Both the position numbers and the translations under genes were made by a program. A DNA stretch of 37,697 bases, taken from contig NZ_AEJB01000590.1 in the NCBI RefSeq assembly GCF_000331005.1, forward strand, positions 1 through 37,697. The letters are read 5' to 3'. The stretch is from Streptomyces turgidiscabies Car8. Its GTDB lineage: Bacteria > Actinomycetota > Actinomycetes > Streptomycetales > Streptomycetaceae. Positions 1 through 9,504 of this stretch are shown here, one piece after another; the first letter of the stretch is position 1; each line of letters starts with the position of its first letter. The notes beneath the pieces are model-generated. The model saw only the letters and a program-made list of their open reading frames with translations, was not told the DNA's origin and ran no database searches.

Positions 1-432
1 CTTCGGCCGCCACACCACCAACGCACTCGTCTGCTGGACCTCCTGATACGGAACCAGGTCCCGCCGGTAAGACGCGTGAACCGCCGCCTCCCGCTGCTGC
101 ATAGCCGCAGCGGCGCCGTCCAGGGCGGACTCCATCTCCGCCACCCGGGACTGAAGCGCGGCGACCTGGTTCTCCAGCTCGATGATGCGCTTGATGCCGG
201 CCAGGTTGATGCCCTCGTCCTGCGACAGTGCCTGCACCGTGCGGAGCAGTTCGATGTCGCGGGCCGAGTAGCGGCGGCCCCGGCCGGCGGTGCGGTCGGG
301 GGAGACCAGGCCCAGGCGGTCGTACTGGCGCAGGGTCTGCGGGTGCAGGCCGGACAGCTGGGCCGCCACCGAGATGACGTAGACCGGTGTCTCCTGCGTC
401 AGTTCGTACGGATTGCGTCGACGACCGTCCAT
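1..432 (-). CDS. hspR: HspR heat-shock repressor (MerR family), 3' end outside the window
   Basis: Autorepressor of the dnaK operon that uses DnaK as co-repressor (known for Streptomyces HspR). The protein starts MDGRRRNPYELT. A MerR-type winged helix follows (VAAQLSGLHPQTLRQYDRLG, residues about 23-42), then the YSAR/GINLAGIKRI region and a coiled coil (ELENQVAALQSRVAEL). The 144 codons visible end in ...ALVVWRPK with no stop, so a few C-terminal residues are lost at the window edge. The ATG at 432 lies 5 bp beyond the dnaJ stop, and an AAGGGAG ribosome site sits inside the end of dnaJ, so it is the last gene of the operon. Identity is secure from sequence and context. Confidence 0.97.
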   Translation of the reverse strand, partial: MDGRRRNPYELTQETPVYVISVAAQLSGLHPQTLRQYDRLGLVSPDRTAGRGRRYSARDIELLRTVQALSQDEGINLAGIKRIIELENQVAALQSRVAEMESALDGAAAAMQQREAAVHASYRRDLVPYQEVQQTSALVVWRPK

Positions 433-437
433 CTCGG

Positions 438-1631
438 TCAGGCTCCCTTCGCCGCCTCGAACAGCTCCGCCCGCGGATCCTCGTCCACGGTCGCCTCGCG
501 ATACGCCTCCAGTGCGTCACGAGCCTTCCCCGCCAGCTCCGTCGGCACACTCACCTCGACGGTGACCAGCAGGTCTCCCCGGGTGCCGTCCTTGCGGACC
601 GCGCCCTTGCCCCGCGCGCGCATCGTGCGCCCGTTGGGCGTGCCCGGAGGCAGCTTCAGGGTGACCGGCGGGCCGCCCAGGGTCGGGACCCTGACCTCGC
701 CGCCGAGTGCCGCCTCGACGAACGTCACCGGCACCGTCACCGTCAGGTTGTCTTCCCTGCGGCCGAAGACCGGGTGGGAGTCGACATGAACAGTGACGTA
801 CAAGTCGCCTGCCGGGCCGCCCCGTTCACCCGGTGCGCCCTTGCCTCGGAGGCGGATACGTTGGTTGTCCGCCACCCCGGCCGGGATGCGCACCTGCATC
901 GTCCGCGAGGACTTGGCGCGCCCCGAGCCGCTGCACACCAGGCAGGCGTGCTCCGCGATCAGGCCCCGGCCCTTGCAGTCCGGGCAGGGGTCGGTGAGCG
1001 AGAAACCGCCGCCCGAGCCGCGCGCCACCTGGCCGGTGCCCACGCAGGTCGGGCACACGCGCGGCGTGCCGTTCTTGTCGCCGGTGCCCGAGCACGCCTT
1101 GCACGGTGACTGGGAGGTCATGCGCAGCGGGACCGTCGCGCCGTCCACCGCCTCCGTGAAGCTCAGCGTGACCTCGGTGTCGATGTCCTGGCCGCGCCGG
1201 GGCTGCGTACGGGTGGTCCCGCCGCCGCCCCGGTTGAAGAGGCCGCCGAACACGTCTCCGATGCCGCCACCGAAGCCGCCGGCGCCACCGGAGCCGGACC
1301 CGGCCCCGCCCGGGGCGCCGCCTCCGAAGAGGTCACCCAGGTCGAAGTTGAAGGAGCCGCCGCCCGCGCCCGGCCCCGGGCGGAAGCCGCCGTTGCCGAA
1401 GAGGGCGCGGGCCTCGTCGTACTCCTTGCGCTTCTTGGGGTCACCGAGGACGTCGTTCGCCTCGGAGATCTCCTTGAAGCGCTCCTCCGCCTTGGCGTTG
1501 CCCTTGTTGGCGTCCGGGTGGAACTCGCGGGCGAGTTTCCGGTACGCCTTCTTGATCTCGGCCTCGGTGGCGTCCTTGGGGACGCCGAGGACCTTGTAGA
1601 AGTCCTTCTCGATGAAGTCCTTGGTGCTCAT
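438..1631 (-). CDS. dnaJ: Chaperone DnaJ (type I Hsp40)
   Basis: Co-chaperone that delivers substrates to DnaK and stimulates its ATPase. Of 397 residues, a J domain occupies about 5-75 with the HPD motif (AREFHPDANKG). A long Gly/Phe-rich linker with GGG runs follows, then four CxxCxGxG-type zinc repeats (CKACSGTG, CPTCVGTG, CPDCKGRG, CLVCSGSG), then the C-terminal substrate-binding barrel. All features of a type I DnaJ are intact and length is normal. The ATG is preceded by GGAGGGACGTCGAGG. It lies 45 bp downstream of grpE and directly upstream of hspR, as in the Streptomyces dnaK operon; a second dnaJ copy elsewhere is usual in the genus but cannot be seen here. Confidence 0.98.
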   Translation of the reverse strand: MSTKDFIEKDFYKVLGVPKDATEAEIKKAYRKLAREFHPDANKGNAKAEERFKEISEANDVLGDPKKRKEYDEARALFGNGGFRPGPGAGGGSFNFDLGDLFGGGAPGGAGSGSGGAGGFGGGIGDVFGGLFNRGGGGTTRTQPRRGQDIDTEVTLSFTEAVDGATVPLRMTSQSPCKACSGTGDKNGTPRVCPTCVGTGQVARGSGGGFSLTDPCPDCKGRGLIAEHACLVCSGSGRAKSSRTMQVRIPAGVADNQRIRLRGKGAPGERGGPAGDLYVTVHVDSHPVFGRREDNLTVTVPVTFVEAALGGEVRVPTLGGPPVTLKLPPGTPNGRTMRARGKGAVRKDGTRGDLLVTVEVSVPTELAGKARDALEAYREATVDEDPRAELFEAAKGA

Positions 1632-1676
1632 CCTCGACGTCCCTCCTCTCCGGAGTGCCCCACTTCAATGCTCACG

Positions 1677-2326
1677 TCAGCCCTCTTCCGGGCCACCGCT
1701 CTCCTTGCCGTCCGCCGTGTCGGCCGACCCTGATTCGGCCGGCGTCGCCCCGGGCTGGGGCTCGGCCACCGCGACCCGCGCGGGGCGCAGGTTGCGCTCG
1801 CCGAACTTGTAGCCCGGCTGCAGGATCGCCACGCAGGTCGTCTCCGTGACGTCCGGCGCGTACGAGTGCATCAGGGCCTCGTGGATCGTCGGGTCGAAGG
1901 GCTCGCCCTCCTTGCCGAACTGCTGCAGGCCCATCTTCGCGGCGACGGACTCCAGCGACTCGGCGACGGACTTGAACCCGCCGACCAGTTCGCCGTGGTC
2001 CCTCGCCCGGGAGATGTTGTCGAGCACGGGCAGGAGTTCGGTCAGGAGGGTCGCGATGGCGACCTCCTTGACCGCGATCCGGTCCCGCTCGACCCGGCGG
2101 CGGTAGTTCTGATACTCGGCCTGGAGCCGCTGGAGGTCCGCGGTGCGCTCACCGAGCGCCGTACGAACCTGGTCCAGCTGTGCCGTCAGACCGGCGACCT
2201 GTGCTGCTGCTGCGTCCCCGGCCGGGGCCGCCCCCTCCGAAGAGGGGGCGGCCTTCGGCTCGGCGTCGTCGGGGGTGGCGCCGGAAGGGACGTCGGGCTT
2301 CTCGTCGAAGCCCGGAGTCTCCTCCG

Positions 2327-2330
<4 letters not shown>
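1677..2330 (-). CDS. grpE: Nucleotide exchange factor GrpE
   Basis: Releases ADP from DnaK to complete its cycle. The 217 residues have a disordered acidic, Ala/Pro-rich N-terminus, a long helix (about 45-100, LTAQLDQVRTALGERTADLQ through EYQNYRRRVERDR) and the GrpE beta domain (KMGLQQFGKEGEPFDP, TCVAILQPGYKFGERNLRPA). The tail (about 180-217) is low-complexity. The start is GTG at 2330, overlapping the dnaK stop as GTGA, which implies translational coupling with dnaK. Family signatures and operon position make the call secure. Confidence 0.98.
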
Positions 2331-4177
<1,847 letters not shown>

Positions 4178-4234
4178 TTCAATTCCTCCAGCAGCAATGA
4201 CTTGAGCTATGACGCAAGCCATGACGAGCCATGA

Positions 4235-4255
4235 CTTGAGTGGAACAGGCTCAAG
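4235..4255 (-). promoter_or_regulatory. HAIR-type operator for HspR, copy proximal to dnaK
   Basis: CTTGAGT-N7-GCTCAAG, one mismatch from the published HAIR consensus CTTGAGT-N7-ACTCAAG recognised by HspR. It lies 58 bp upstream of the dnaK ATG. Binding is inferred from the match and from hspR being the last gene of this operon. Confidence 0.9.
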
Positions 4256-4286
4256 TGTGCATCACTCCCGGCGCGTGGTCAACAGA

Positions 4287-4307
4287 GCTGAGTCGACCAC
4301 ACTCAAC
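4287..4307 (-). promoter_or_regulatory. HAIR-type operator for HspR, distal degenerate copy
   Basis: GCTGAGT-N7-ACTCAAC, three mismatches from HAIR across 14 positions, same 7-nt spacing, 31 bp beyond the proximal copy. It ends 2 bp short of the stop codon of the upstream transferase gene, so the whole control region is squeezed into 132 bp. Multiple HAIR repeats before dnaK are known in Streptomyces. Confidence 0.7.
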
Positions 4308-4309
4308 TC

Positions 4310-5338
4310 TTATCCGTTCCTTACGCGCAATGGCGCCCTGACCTGCGCCGACTGCACGGCCGGAGGCCTCCGGAGCCCGTACACGGGGACTCTCAGCAGC
4401 CCCACCACCCCCGTCCCGGCCACCCCCGCCACCCACCACAGCCCCGATTCCCCGGCCCATCCGCCGTGTGCGAGCACCCCCGTCAGCACCGCCCCGAAGG
4501 CACACGCGCCGAGCAGCACGGCCGCCCCGCGCGGGGTGAGCCCCAGCCGCCGCAGCCGGTGCGCGAGATGGTCCGGACCCCCGCGCGACAAGGGCCGTCC
4601 GGCCACCCGCCGCGACACGGCCACGAGCACCACGTCCGCACCGGCGACGGCGGTGAGCGCGAACAACACCCCAGCGCTGGAGGCCAGTTCGTGCCCGGTC
4701 CGCACGACCACCGCGGCCGAGGCCAGCACGAACCCGGTGAACAGGGACCCGCACGCGCCCAGCGCGATCCGCGCGGGATGCCAGTTGTGCATCAGGAACC
4801 CGGTGAGCGCGGCGGCCAGGACGCTCAGCAGCACGGCGAGCCCGTCGAGCACCTCGACGGCGGCGCACGCGCCCACCCCGAAGGCGGTCAGCACCCCGAC
4901 CGTCCCCAGCAGCCCGTCGGCGTGGTCGAGCGCCCGGAAGGCGAGGGTGACGAACACGATCCAGCAGAGAGCGAGCAGCCCGACCCCGAACCCCAACTCC
5001 CCGTACGGCACCACGAACGCGGCCGCGACGGCCGTACCGACGACAAGGAACCGCGCCTTGACCCGCCACACGTCGGCCGCCAGCCCGAGCGCGCCGACGC
5101 CCGCACCGGCGACGAGCAGTTCACCGACGCCGTCCCCCAGGGGGGCGTACCCGGTCCACTCCCCCGCCCCGGCGACCAGCCCCGTCGCGAGCACGACCGC
5201 GAGTCCGCCGAGCAGGGGCAGGGGGCGCGCCCGGCGCCGGTCGAGGACGCCGAGGCGCAGGGCGAGTGTCCGAAGGAGGGCGGCGAGGACGGCGGCGAGG
5301 AACAGGGCGGCGATGGCGGCGAGGATCCCGTAGAGCAC
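4310..5338 (-). CDS. WecA/TagO-like polyprenyl-phosphate sugar-1-phosphate transferase (MraY-like family 4)
   Basis: An integral membrane protein with about ten hydrophobic segments. It likely transfers a sugar-1-phosphate from a UDP-sugar to undecaprenyl phosphate for a wall polymer. Family marks are RRARPLPLLGGLAVV after the first helix, the Asp-containing cytosolic loop RALDHADGLLG (usually NxxDxxDGLA), the HNWHPARIALGACGSLFTGF loop, and RPLSRGGPDHLAHRL (family HxxH-type). The catalytic loop is degenerate, since the usual asparagine is absent, so activity is uncertain. Start GTG at 5338 (VLYGILAAI) is chosen because homologues begin at the first helix; a GTG at 5383 is also in frame. Neither has a convincing ribosome site. 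Confidence 0.7.
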   Translation of the reverse strand: MLYGILAAIAALFLAAVLAALLRTLALRLGVLDRRRARPLPLLGGLAVVLATGLVAGAGEWTGYAPLGDGVGELLVAGAGVGALGLAADVWRVKARFLVVGTAVAAAFVVPYGELGFGVGLLALCWIVFVTLAFRALDHADGLLGTVGVLTAFGVGACAAVEVLDGLAVLLSVLAAALTGFLMHNWHPARIALGACGSLFTGFVLASAAVVVRTGHELASSAGVLFALTAVAGADVVLVAVSRRVAGRPLSRGGPDHLAHRLRRLGLTPRGAAVLLGACAFGAVLTGVLAHGGWAGESGLWWVAGVAGTGVVGLLRVPVYGLRRPPAVQSAQVRAPLRVRNG

Positions 5339-5526
5339 GGGTTCACGGTAGGCGCAAACGTAACAATTCTGTACGAATAACACGAAGCAACATCGTCAGC
5401 ACGTCGTCTGATCCGATCGGTTCCGATCCGGGCCGATCGACGACTCAGGTAAGCCTCAGCGATCCAGATCACTCCGCGGCTGACTACAGTGCGGGCCAGG
5501 ATATTGGGTAGTCTCTGACAGACTGC

Positions 5527-5542
5527 CTAAGTTACCGCTTAG
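5527..5542. promoter_or_regulatory. Inverted repeat CTAAG-N6-CTTAG before the Fe-S reductase gene
   Basis: Perfect 5-6-5 palindrome (centre TTACCG) 38 bp upstream of the ATG at 5580, overlapping TTAC-N6-GTAA. Just upstream, GGTAGTCT and AGACTGCC (5508-5526) form a second imperfect repeat around a plausible -10 (TAGTCT, 5509-5514). It looks like a repressor operator at the reductase promoter; the regulator is unknown. Confidence 0.4.
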
Positions 5543-5579
5543 TAATACCCAGCAACGCGCAGGCCTGAGGAGCCCTTCC

Positions 5580-7871
5580 ATGCAACTCGCCGCGATCATC
5601 GTGTCGCTCGTCCTGACCGTGATCGGCGTCGCGCTGCTCGCACGCGCCATCGGTCAGTTCGTCCGGTACTTCAAACTCGGCCAGCCCGTCCCGGCCGGAC
5701 TGCGGACGGACAACCCCTACCAGCGCAGCGTGACGCTGGTGAAGGAGTTCCTCGGCCACACCCGGATGAACCGGTGGGGCATCGTCGGCTTCGCGCACTG
5801 GTTCGTGGCGGTCGGCTTCCTGACCCTGCCGCCGACCCTCGCGCAGGCCTTCGGCCAGCTCTTCTCGGCGGACTGGACGCTGCCGGTCATCGGCGGCTTC
5901 CTGCCGTTCGAGATGTACATCGAGTTCATCGGCGTGATGACGATCCTCGGCATCGCCGTGCTCATCGCGATCCGCCTGGCGAACCTGCCCTCGCGCCCCG
6001 GCCGCAAGTCCCGTTTCGCGGGCTCCAAGGCGGGCCAGGCGTACTTCGTCGAGTACGTCATCCTCACCATCGGCCTCGCGATCTACGTGCTGCGCGGCCT
6101 CGAGGGCGCGATCCACCACGTCGAGCACTACGAGGCCGGCTACTTCGCCTCGTACCCGCTGGTCCTGGCCTTCAAGGGCCTGAGCACGGCGACCCTCCAG
6201 AACCTGATCTACCTCACCGCGATGATCAAGATCGGGACGTCCTTCGTCTGGATGATCGTCGTCTCGCTCAACACCAACATGGGTGTGGCCTGGCACCGCT
6301 TCCTCGCCTTCCCGAACATCTGGTTCAAGCGTGAGGCGACCGGCGGCACCGCCCTGGGCGCCCTCCAGCCGATGACGTCCGGCGGCAGGCCGATCGACTT
6401 CACCGACCCCGGCGAGGACGACGTCTTCGGCGTCAGCCAGGTCGAACAGTTCTCCTGGAAGGGCCTGCTCGACTTCTCCACCTGTACGGAGTGCGGTCGC
6501 TGCCAGTCGCAGTGCCCGGCCTGGAACACCGGCAAGCCCCTCTCCCCCAAGCTGCTGATGATGTCGCTGCGGGACCACGCCCATGCCAAGGCGCCCTACC
6601 TGCTCGCAGGCGGCGGCAAGACGGCGGAGGGCGAGGAGAAGGCGAGCGAGGAGCAGCTGAAGGACGTACCGGCCGCCGCCCTCGCCGAGGCCGAACGCCC
6701 CCTCATCGGCACCGCCGAGGAGAACGGCGTCATCGACCCGGACGTCCTGTGGTCCTGCACCACCTGCGGCGCCTGCGTCGAGCAGTGCCCGGTGGACATC
6801 GAGCACGTCGACCACATCGTCGACATGCGCCGCTACCAGGTCATGATCGAGAGCGCCTTCCCGTCCGAGGCGGGCACGATGCTCAAGAACCTGGAGAAGA
6901 AGGGCAACCCCTGGGGCCTGGCGAAGAAGCAGCGCCTGGAATGGCTCAAGGAGCTCGACTTCGAGGTGCCGGTCGTCGGCAGGGACATCGAGGACCTGAC
7001 CGAGGTCGAGTACCTGTACTGGGTCGGCTGCGCCGGCGCCCTGGAAGACCGCGCGAAGAAGACCACCAAGGCGTTCGCCGAGCTCCTCCACATCGCGGGT
7101 GTCAAGTTCGCGATCATGGGCGGCGACGAGAAGTGCACCGGCGACTCCGCCCGCCGCCTCGGCAACGAGCCCCTGTTCCAGGAGCTCGGCATGGAGAACG
7201 TCATGGCGCTGAACATGGCGTTCGGCGAGGAGACGGACGACGAGGGCAAGGTGACCGAGGAGTCCCGCAAGCCCAGGTCGGCCAAGAAGATCGTCGCGAC
7301 CTGCCCGCACTGCCTGAACACGATCGGCAACGAGTACCCGCAGCTCGGCGGCGACTACGAGGTCATCCACCACACCCAGCTGCTCCAGCACCTCATCGAC
7401 GACGGCAAGCTGCTGCCGGTCACCCCGGTCGAGGGCCTCATCACCTACCACGACCCCTGCTACCTGGGCCGCCACAACAAGATCTACACGCCCCCGCGCG
7501 AGATCATGTCGGCCGTCCCGGGCCTGCGCCAGCAGGAGATGCACCGCCACAAGGAACGCGGCTTCTGCTGCGGCGCCGGCGGCGCGCGGATGTGGATGGA
7601 GGAGCGGATCGGCAAGCGCATCAACAACGAGCGGGTCGACGAGGCCCTCTCGCTCAACCCCGACATCGTGTCGACGGCCTGCCCGTTCTGCCTCGTCATG
7701 CTGACCGACTCGGTCAACGGCAAGAAGAACGACGGCAAGGCGAAGGAGTCCATCACGGTCGTGGACGTCGCCCAGCTGCTCCTGGAGTCCGTGAAGACCC
7801 CGGCGGACGACGAGCCCCCGGCGGACGAGCCGGAGACGGAGAATGCGCCGGAGCCGCAACCGGTGAAGTAA
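5580..7871 (+). CDS. Membrane-anchored Fe-S oxidoreductase with heterodisulfide-reductase CCG domains (EtfD-like)
   Basis: The 763 residues start with four or five transmembrane helices (to about 240) resembling NarI/cytochrome b-type anchors. Two [4Fe-4S] motifs follow, CTECGRCQSQCP (about 302) and CTTCGACVEQCP (about 393). Two cysteine-rich CCG-type regions come next (ATCPHCLNTIGNEYPQ; FCCGAGGARMW and ACPFCLVMLTD), then an acidic Pro-rich tail. This is the layout of mycobacterial Rv0338c/EtfD, which passes electrons from electron-transfer flavoprotein to the quinone pool during fatty acid oxidation; the same role is inferred here. The ATG has TGAGGAG nearby. It is monocistronic, followed by a strong hairpin, and etfBA is not in this window. 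Confidence 0.85.
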   Translation: MQLAAIIVSLVLTVIGVALLARAIGQFVRYFKLGQPVPAGLRTDNPYQRSVTLVKEFLGHTRMNRWGIVGFAHWFVAVGFLTLPPTLAQAFGQLFSADWTLPVIGGFLPFEMYIEFIGVMTILGIAVLIAIRLANLPSRPGRKSRFAGSKAGQAYFVEYVILTIGLAIYVLRGLEGAIHHVEHYEAGYFASYPLVLAFKGLSTATLQNLIYLTAMIKIGTSFVWMIVVSLNTNMGVAWHRFLAFPNIWFKREATGGTALGALQPMTSGGRPIDFTDPGEDDVFGVSQVEQFSWKGLLDFSTCTECGRCQSQCPAWNTGKPLSPKLLMMSLRDHAHAKAPYLLAGGGKTAEGEEKASEEQLKDVPAAALAEAERPLIGTAEENGVIDPDVLWSCTTCGACVEQCPVDIEHVDHIVDMRRYQVMIESAFPSEAGTMLKNLEKKGNPWGLAKKQRLEWLKELDFEVPVVGRDIEDLTEVEYLYWVGCAGALEDRAKKTTKAFAELLHIAGVKFAIMGGDEKCTGDSARRLGNEPLFQELGMENVMALNMAFGEETDDEGKVTEESRKPRSAKKIVATCPHCLNTIGNEYPQLGGDYEVIHHTQLLQHLIDDGKLLPVTPVEGLITYHDPCYLGRHNKIYTPPREIMSAVPGLRQQEMHRHKERGFCCGAGGARMWMEERIGKRINNERVDEALSLNPDIVSTACPFCLVMLTDSVNGKKNDGKAKESITVVDVAQLLLESVKTPADDEPPADEPETENAPEPQPVK

Positions 7872-7890
7872 CCGCCGGTCCAGGTGCCAC

Positions 7891-7929
7891 CGACAGCCCC
7901 CTGCCCCTCGTACGGGCAGGGGGCTGTCG
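7891..7929 (+). terminator. Hairpin terminator after the Fe-S reductase gene
   Basis: Perfect 16-bp stem (CGACAGCCCCCTGCCC paired with GGGCAGGGGGCTGTCG) with a 7-nt loop, 20 bp past the stop. No clear U-tract, which is common for Streptomyces terminators. Confidence 0.85.
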
Positions 7930-8025
7930 CCCTGTCACGGGGCTGTCGCCGCATCTCGAACACGTGCATCATTACCGAGTAGTTGCCAACGGGGTCAACG
8001 GTCCGGACGAGGTGCGGGGTACGGG

Positions 8026-9336
8026 GTGCGCGTACGAAGAGGCGGTCGGGGTACGGCGGCCACCGGCGGGCTGGCGGCCCTCGGCGCCCTGGTGGCACTC
8101 ACCGCCTGCGGCCCCCTCTCCGGCGACGACGGAGCAGCCGCCACCGACACCCCCGTGCAGGTCGCCAAGGCCCCCGCCCGACGCCCGATACCGCAGGGCG
8201 ACGGCAGTAAGACCGCCGACGACTTCAACGGCGACGGCCACCGCGACCTGGTCCTGGGCGACCTGGTCAAGGACCAGCTCCACACGGACGACGCCGGGAT
8301 CGGCATCGTCTACGGCTCTCCGGGCGGACTCGTCCCCGGCGCCCGGCAGTTGCTGAGCCCGGCCCGTCAAGCAGCCCGTACGAAGGGCCAGTTGCCGGCG
8401 GTCTTCGACGCGGAGGCGACCTGCGACCTCGACGGCGACGGCTTCACCGACCTGGTCGTGTCGACAGACCCCCCGTACGACGGGCAGGGCCAACCCCCGG
8501 TACCCCTCCAGCTCCTCTTCGGCTCCCCGGACGGCCTCACCGGCCGCGCGGTCGCCCTCACGATCCCCGGCGAGGCACGCGCCGGCAACGACTGGCCCGA
8601 CCAGCCGGTGTGCGGCGACTTCGACGGCGACGGCGCCCAGGACCTCGTCGTCCACGCCTCTGACGTCCAACTCAGCTATCTGCGCGGCCCGTTCACCCGC
8701 AAGGGCGCCCCGAAGAAGGCCGGCGCACCGATCGCCGCCCCCGGCAACGTCCCCACGGGCCCGGCGGCCGACGTGAACCACGACGGATACGACGACCTGG
8801 TCGTCCGTACGGCCGACGGCACCTCGAAGTCGGCGGTCGTCCTCGGCGGCCCGAACGGCCCCACCCGCACCGGGACGGTGCTGCCCGAGGGCATCGACGT
8901 CGCCCTCGGCCGCTTCGGCAAGGGACGTGACCTGGACGCGGCGGTGGGCTCCATGGGGAGGACGTCCCTGCGCTACGACCTCCCCGACGCGACCTCCGGC
9001 ACCCTCGCCTCCCCCGGCTCGATGCTCGACACCGGCGACTTCGACGGCGACGGCCGCGACGAACTCGTGTCCAGCGGCTCCCGGTTGAAGGTGTTCCGGG
9101 CGCCGACAGCGACGACCGGACTCTCGACGGCGGGCATGGTCACCGTCGCACCGCCCACCCGGGGCACGACCCGGGTGCTCACGGTCGGCGACTTCGACGG
9201 CGACGGCCGGGACGACCTCGCGGTACGGACGTACCGGGGCGAGACCTGGGACGAGGTGGCCGTCTACCCCGGGATGAAGAGCGGAACAGTAGCGGCCAAG
9301 CCGTCCGTGACCTTCTCCAGCTCGGAGTTCCTGTAG
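8026..9336 (+). CDS. FG-GAP/VCBS repeat lipoprotein
   Basis: Secreted, lipid-anchored beta-propeller. The signal sequence ends in the lipobox LTAC (ALVALTACGPLSGDD). Six FG-GAP-like repeats carry calcium-binding DxDGDGxxD loops: DFNGDGHRDLVLG, DLDGDGFTDLVVS, DFDGDGAQDLVVH, DVNHDGYDDLVVR, DFDGDGRDELVSS and DFDGDGRDDLAVR. It has 436 residues. GTG at 8026 is the chosen start, with GGACGAGG about 14 nt upstream. It is followed by a second FG-GAP protein on the same strand, which argues for duplication or a shared surface role. The ligand is not known; such propellers often bind glycans or proteins. Confidence 0.85.
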   Translation: MRVRRGGRGTAATGGLAALGALVALTACGPLSGDDGAAATDTPVQVAKAPARRPIPQGDGSKTADDFNGDGHRDLVLGDLVKDQLHTDDAGIGIVYGSPGGLVPGARQLLSPARQAARTKGQLPAVFDAEATCDLDGDGFTDLVVSTDPPYDGQGQPPVPLQLLFGSPDGLTGRAVALTIPGEARAGNDWPDQPVCGDFDGDGAQDLVVHASDVQLSYLRGPFTRKGAPKKAGAPIAAPGNVPTGPAADVNHDGYDDLVVRTADGTSKSAVVLGGPNGPTRTGTVLPEGIDVALGRFGKGRDLDAAVGSMGRTSLRYDLPDATSGTLASPGSMLDTGDFDGDGRDELVSSGSRLKVFRAPTATTGLSTAGMVTVAPPTRGTTRVLTVGDFDGDGRDDLAVRTYRGETWDEVAVYPGMKSGTVAAKPSVTFSSSEFL

Positions 9337-9504
9337 GGACGTGGGGATGCGGGGATGCAGGGATGTGCGGGGGCGGACGAAAAAAACCCGACTCCCGTAC
9401 AACCATCGGCCGTCGTCGACAGTCTCCCCCGTACTCACGGACTGACCACGCACGGACCGACCACCGTGCCGACACACGCACACCTTGCAACGGGGAGACC
9501 ATTC

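Noticed and set aside
4178..4309. CIRCE element (HrcA site) before dnaK
   Set aside because: No TTAGCACTC-N9-GAGTGCTAA; the repeats fit HAIR instead.
5532..7859. 775-codon open frame opposite the Fe-S reductase
   Set aside because: Shadow frame, Leu/Val/Arg/Asp-biased composition without motifs, whereas the plus strand has intact Fe-S motifs.
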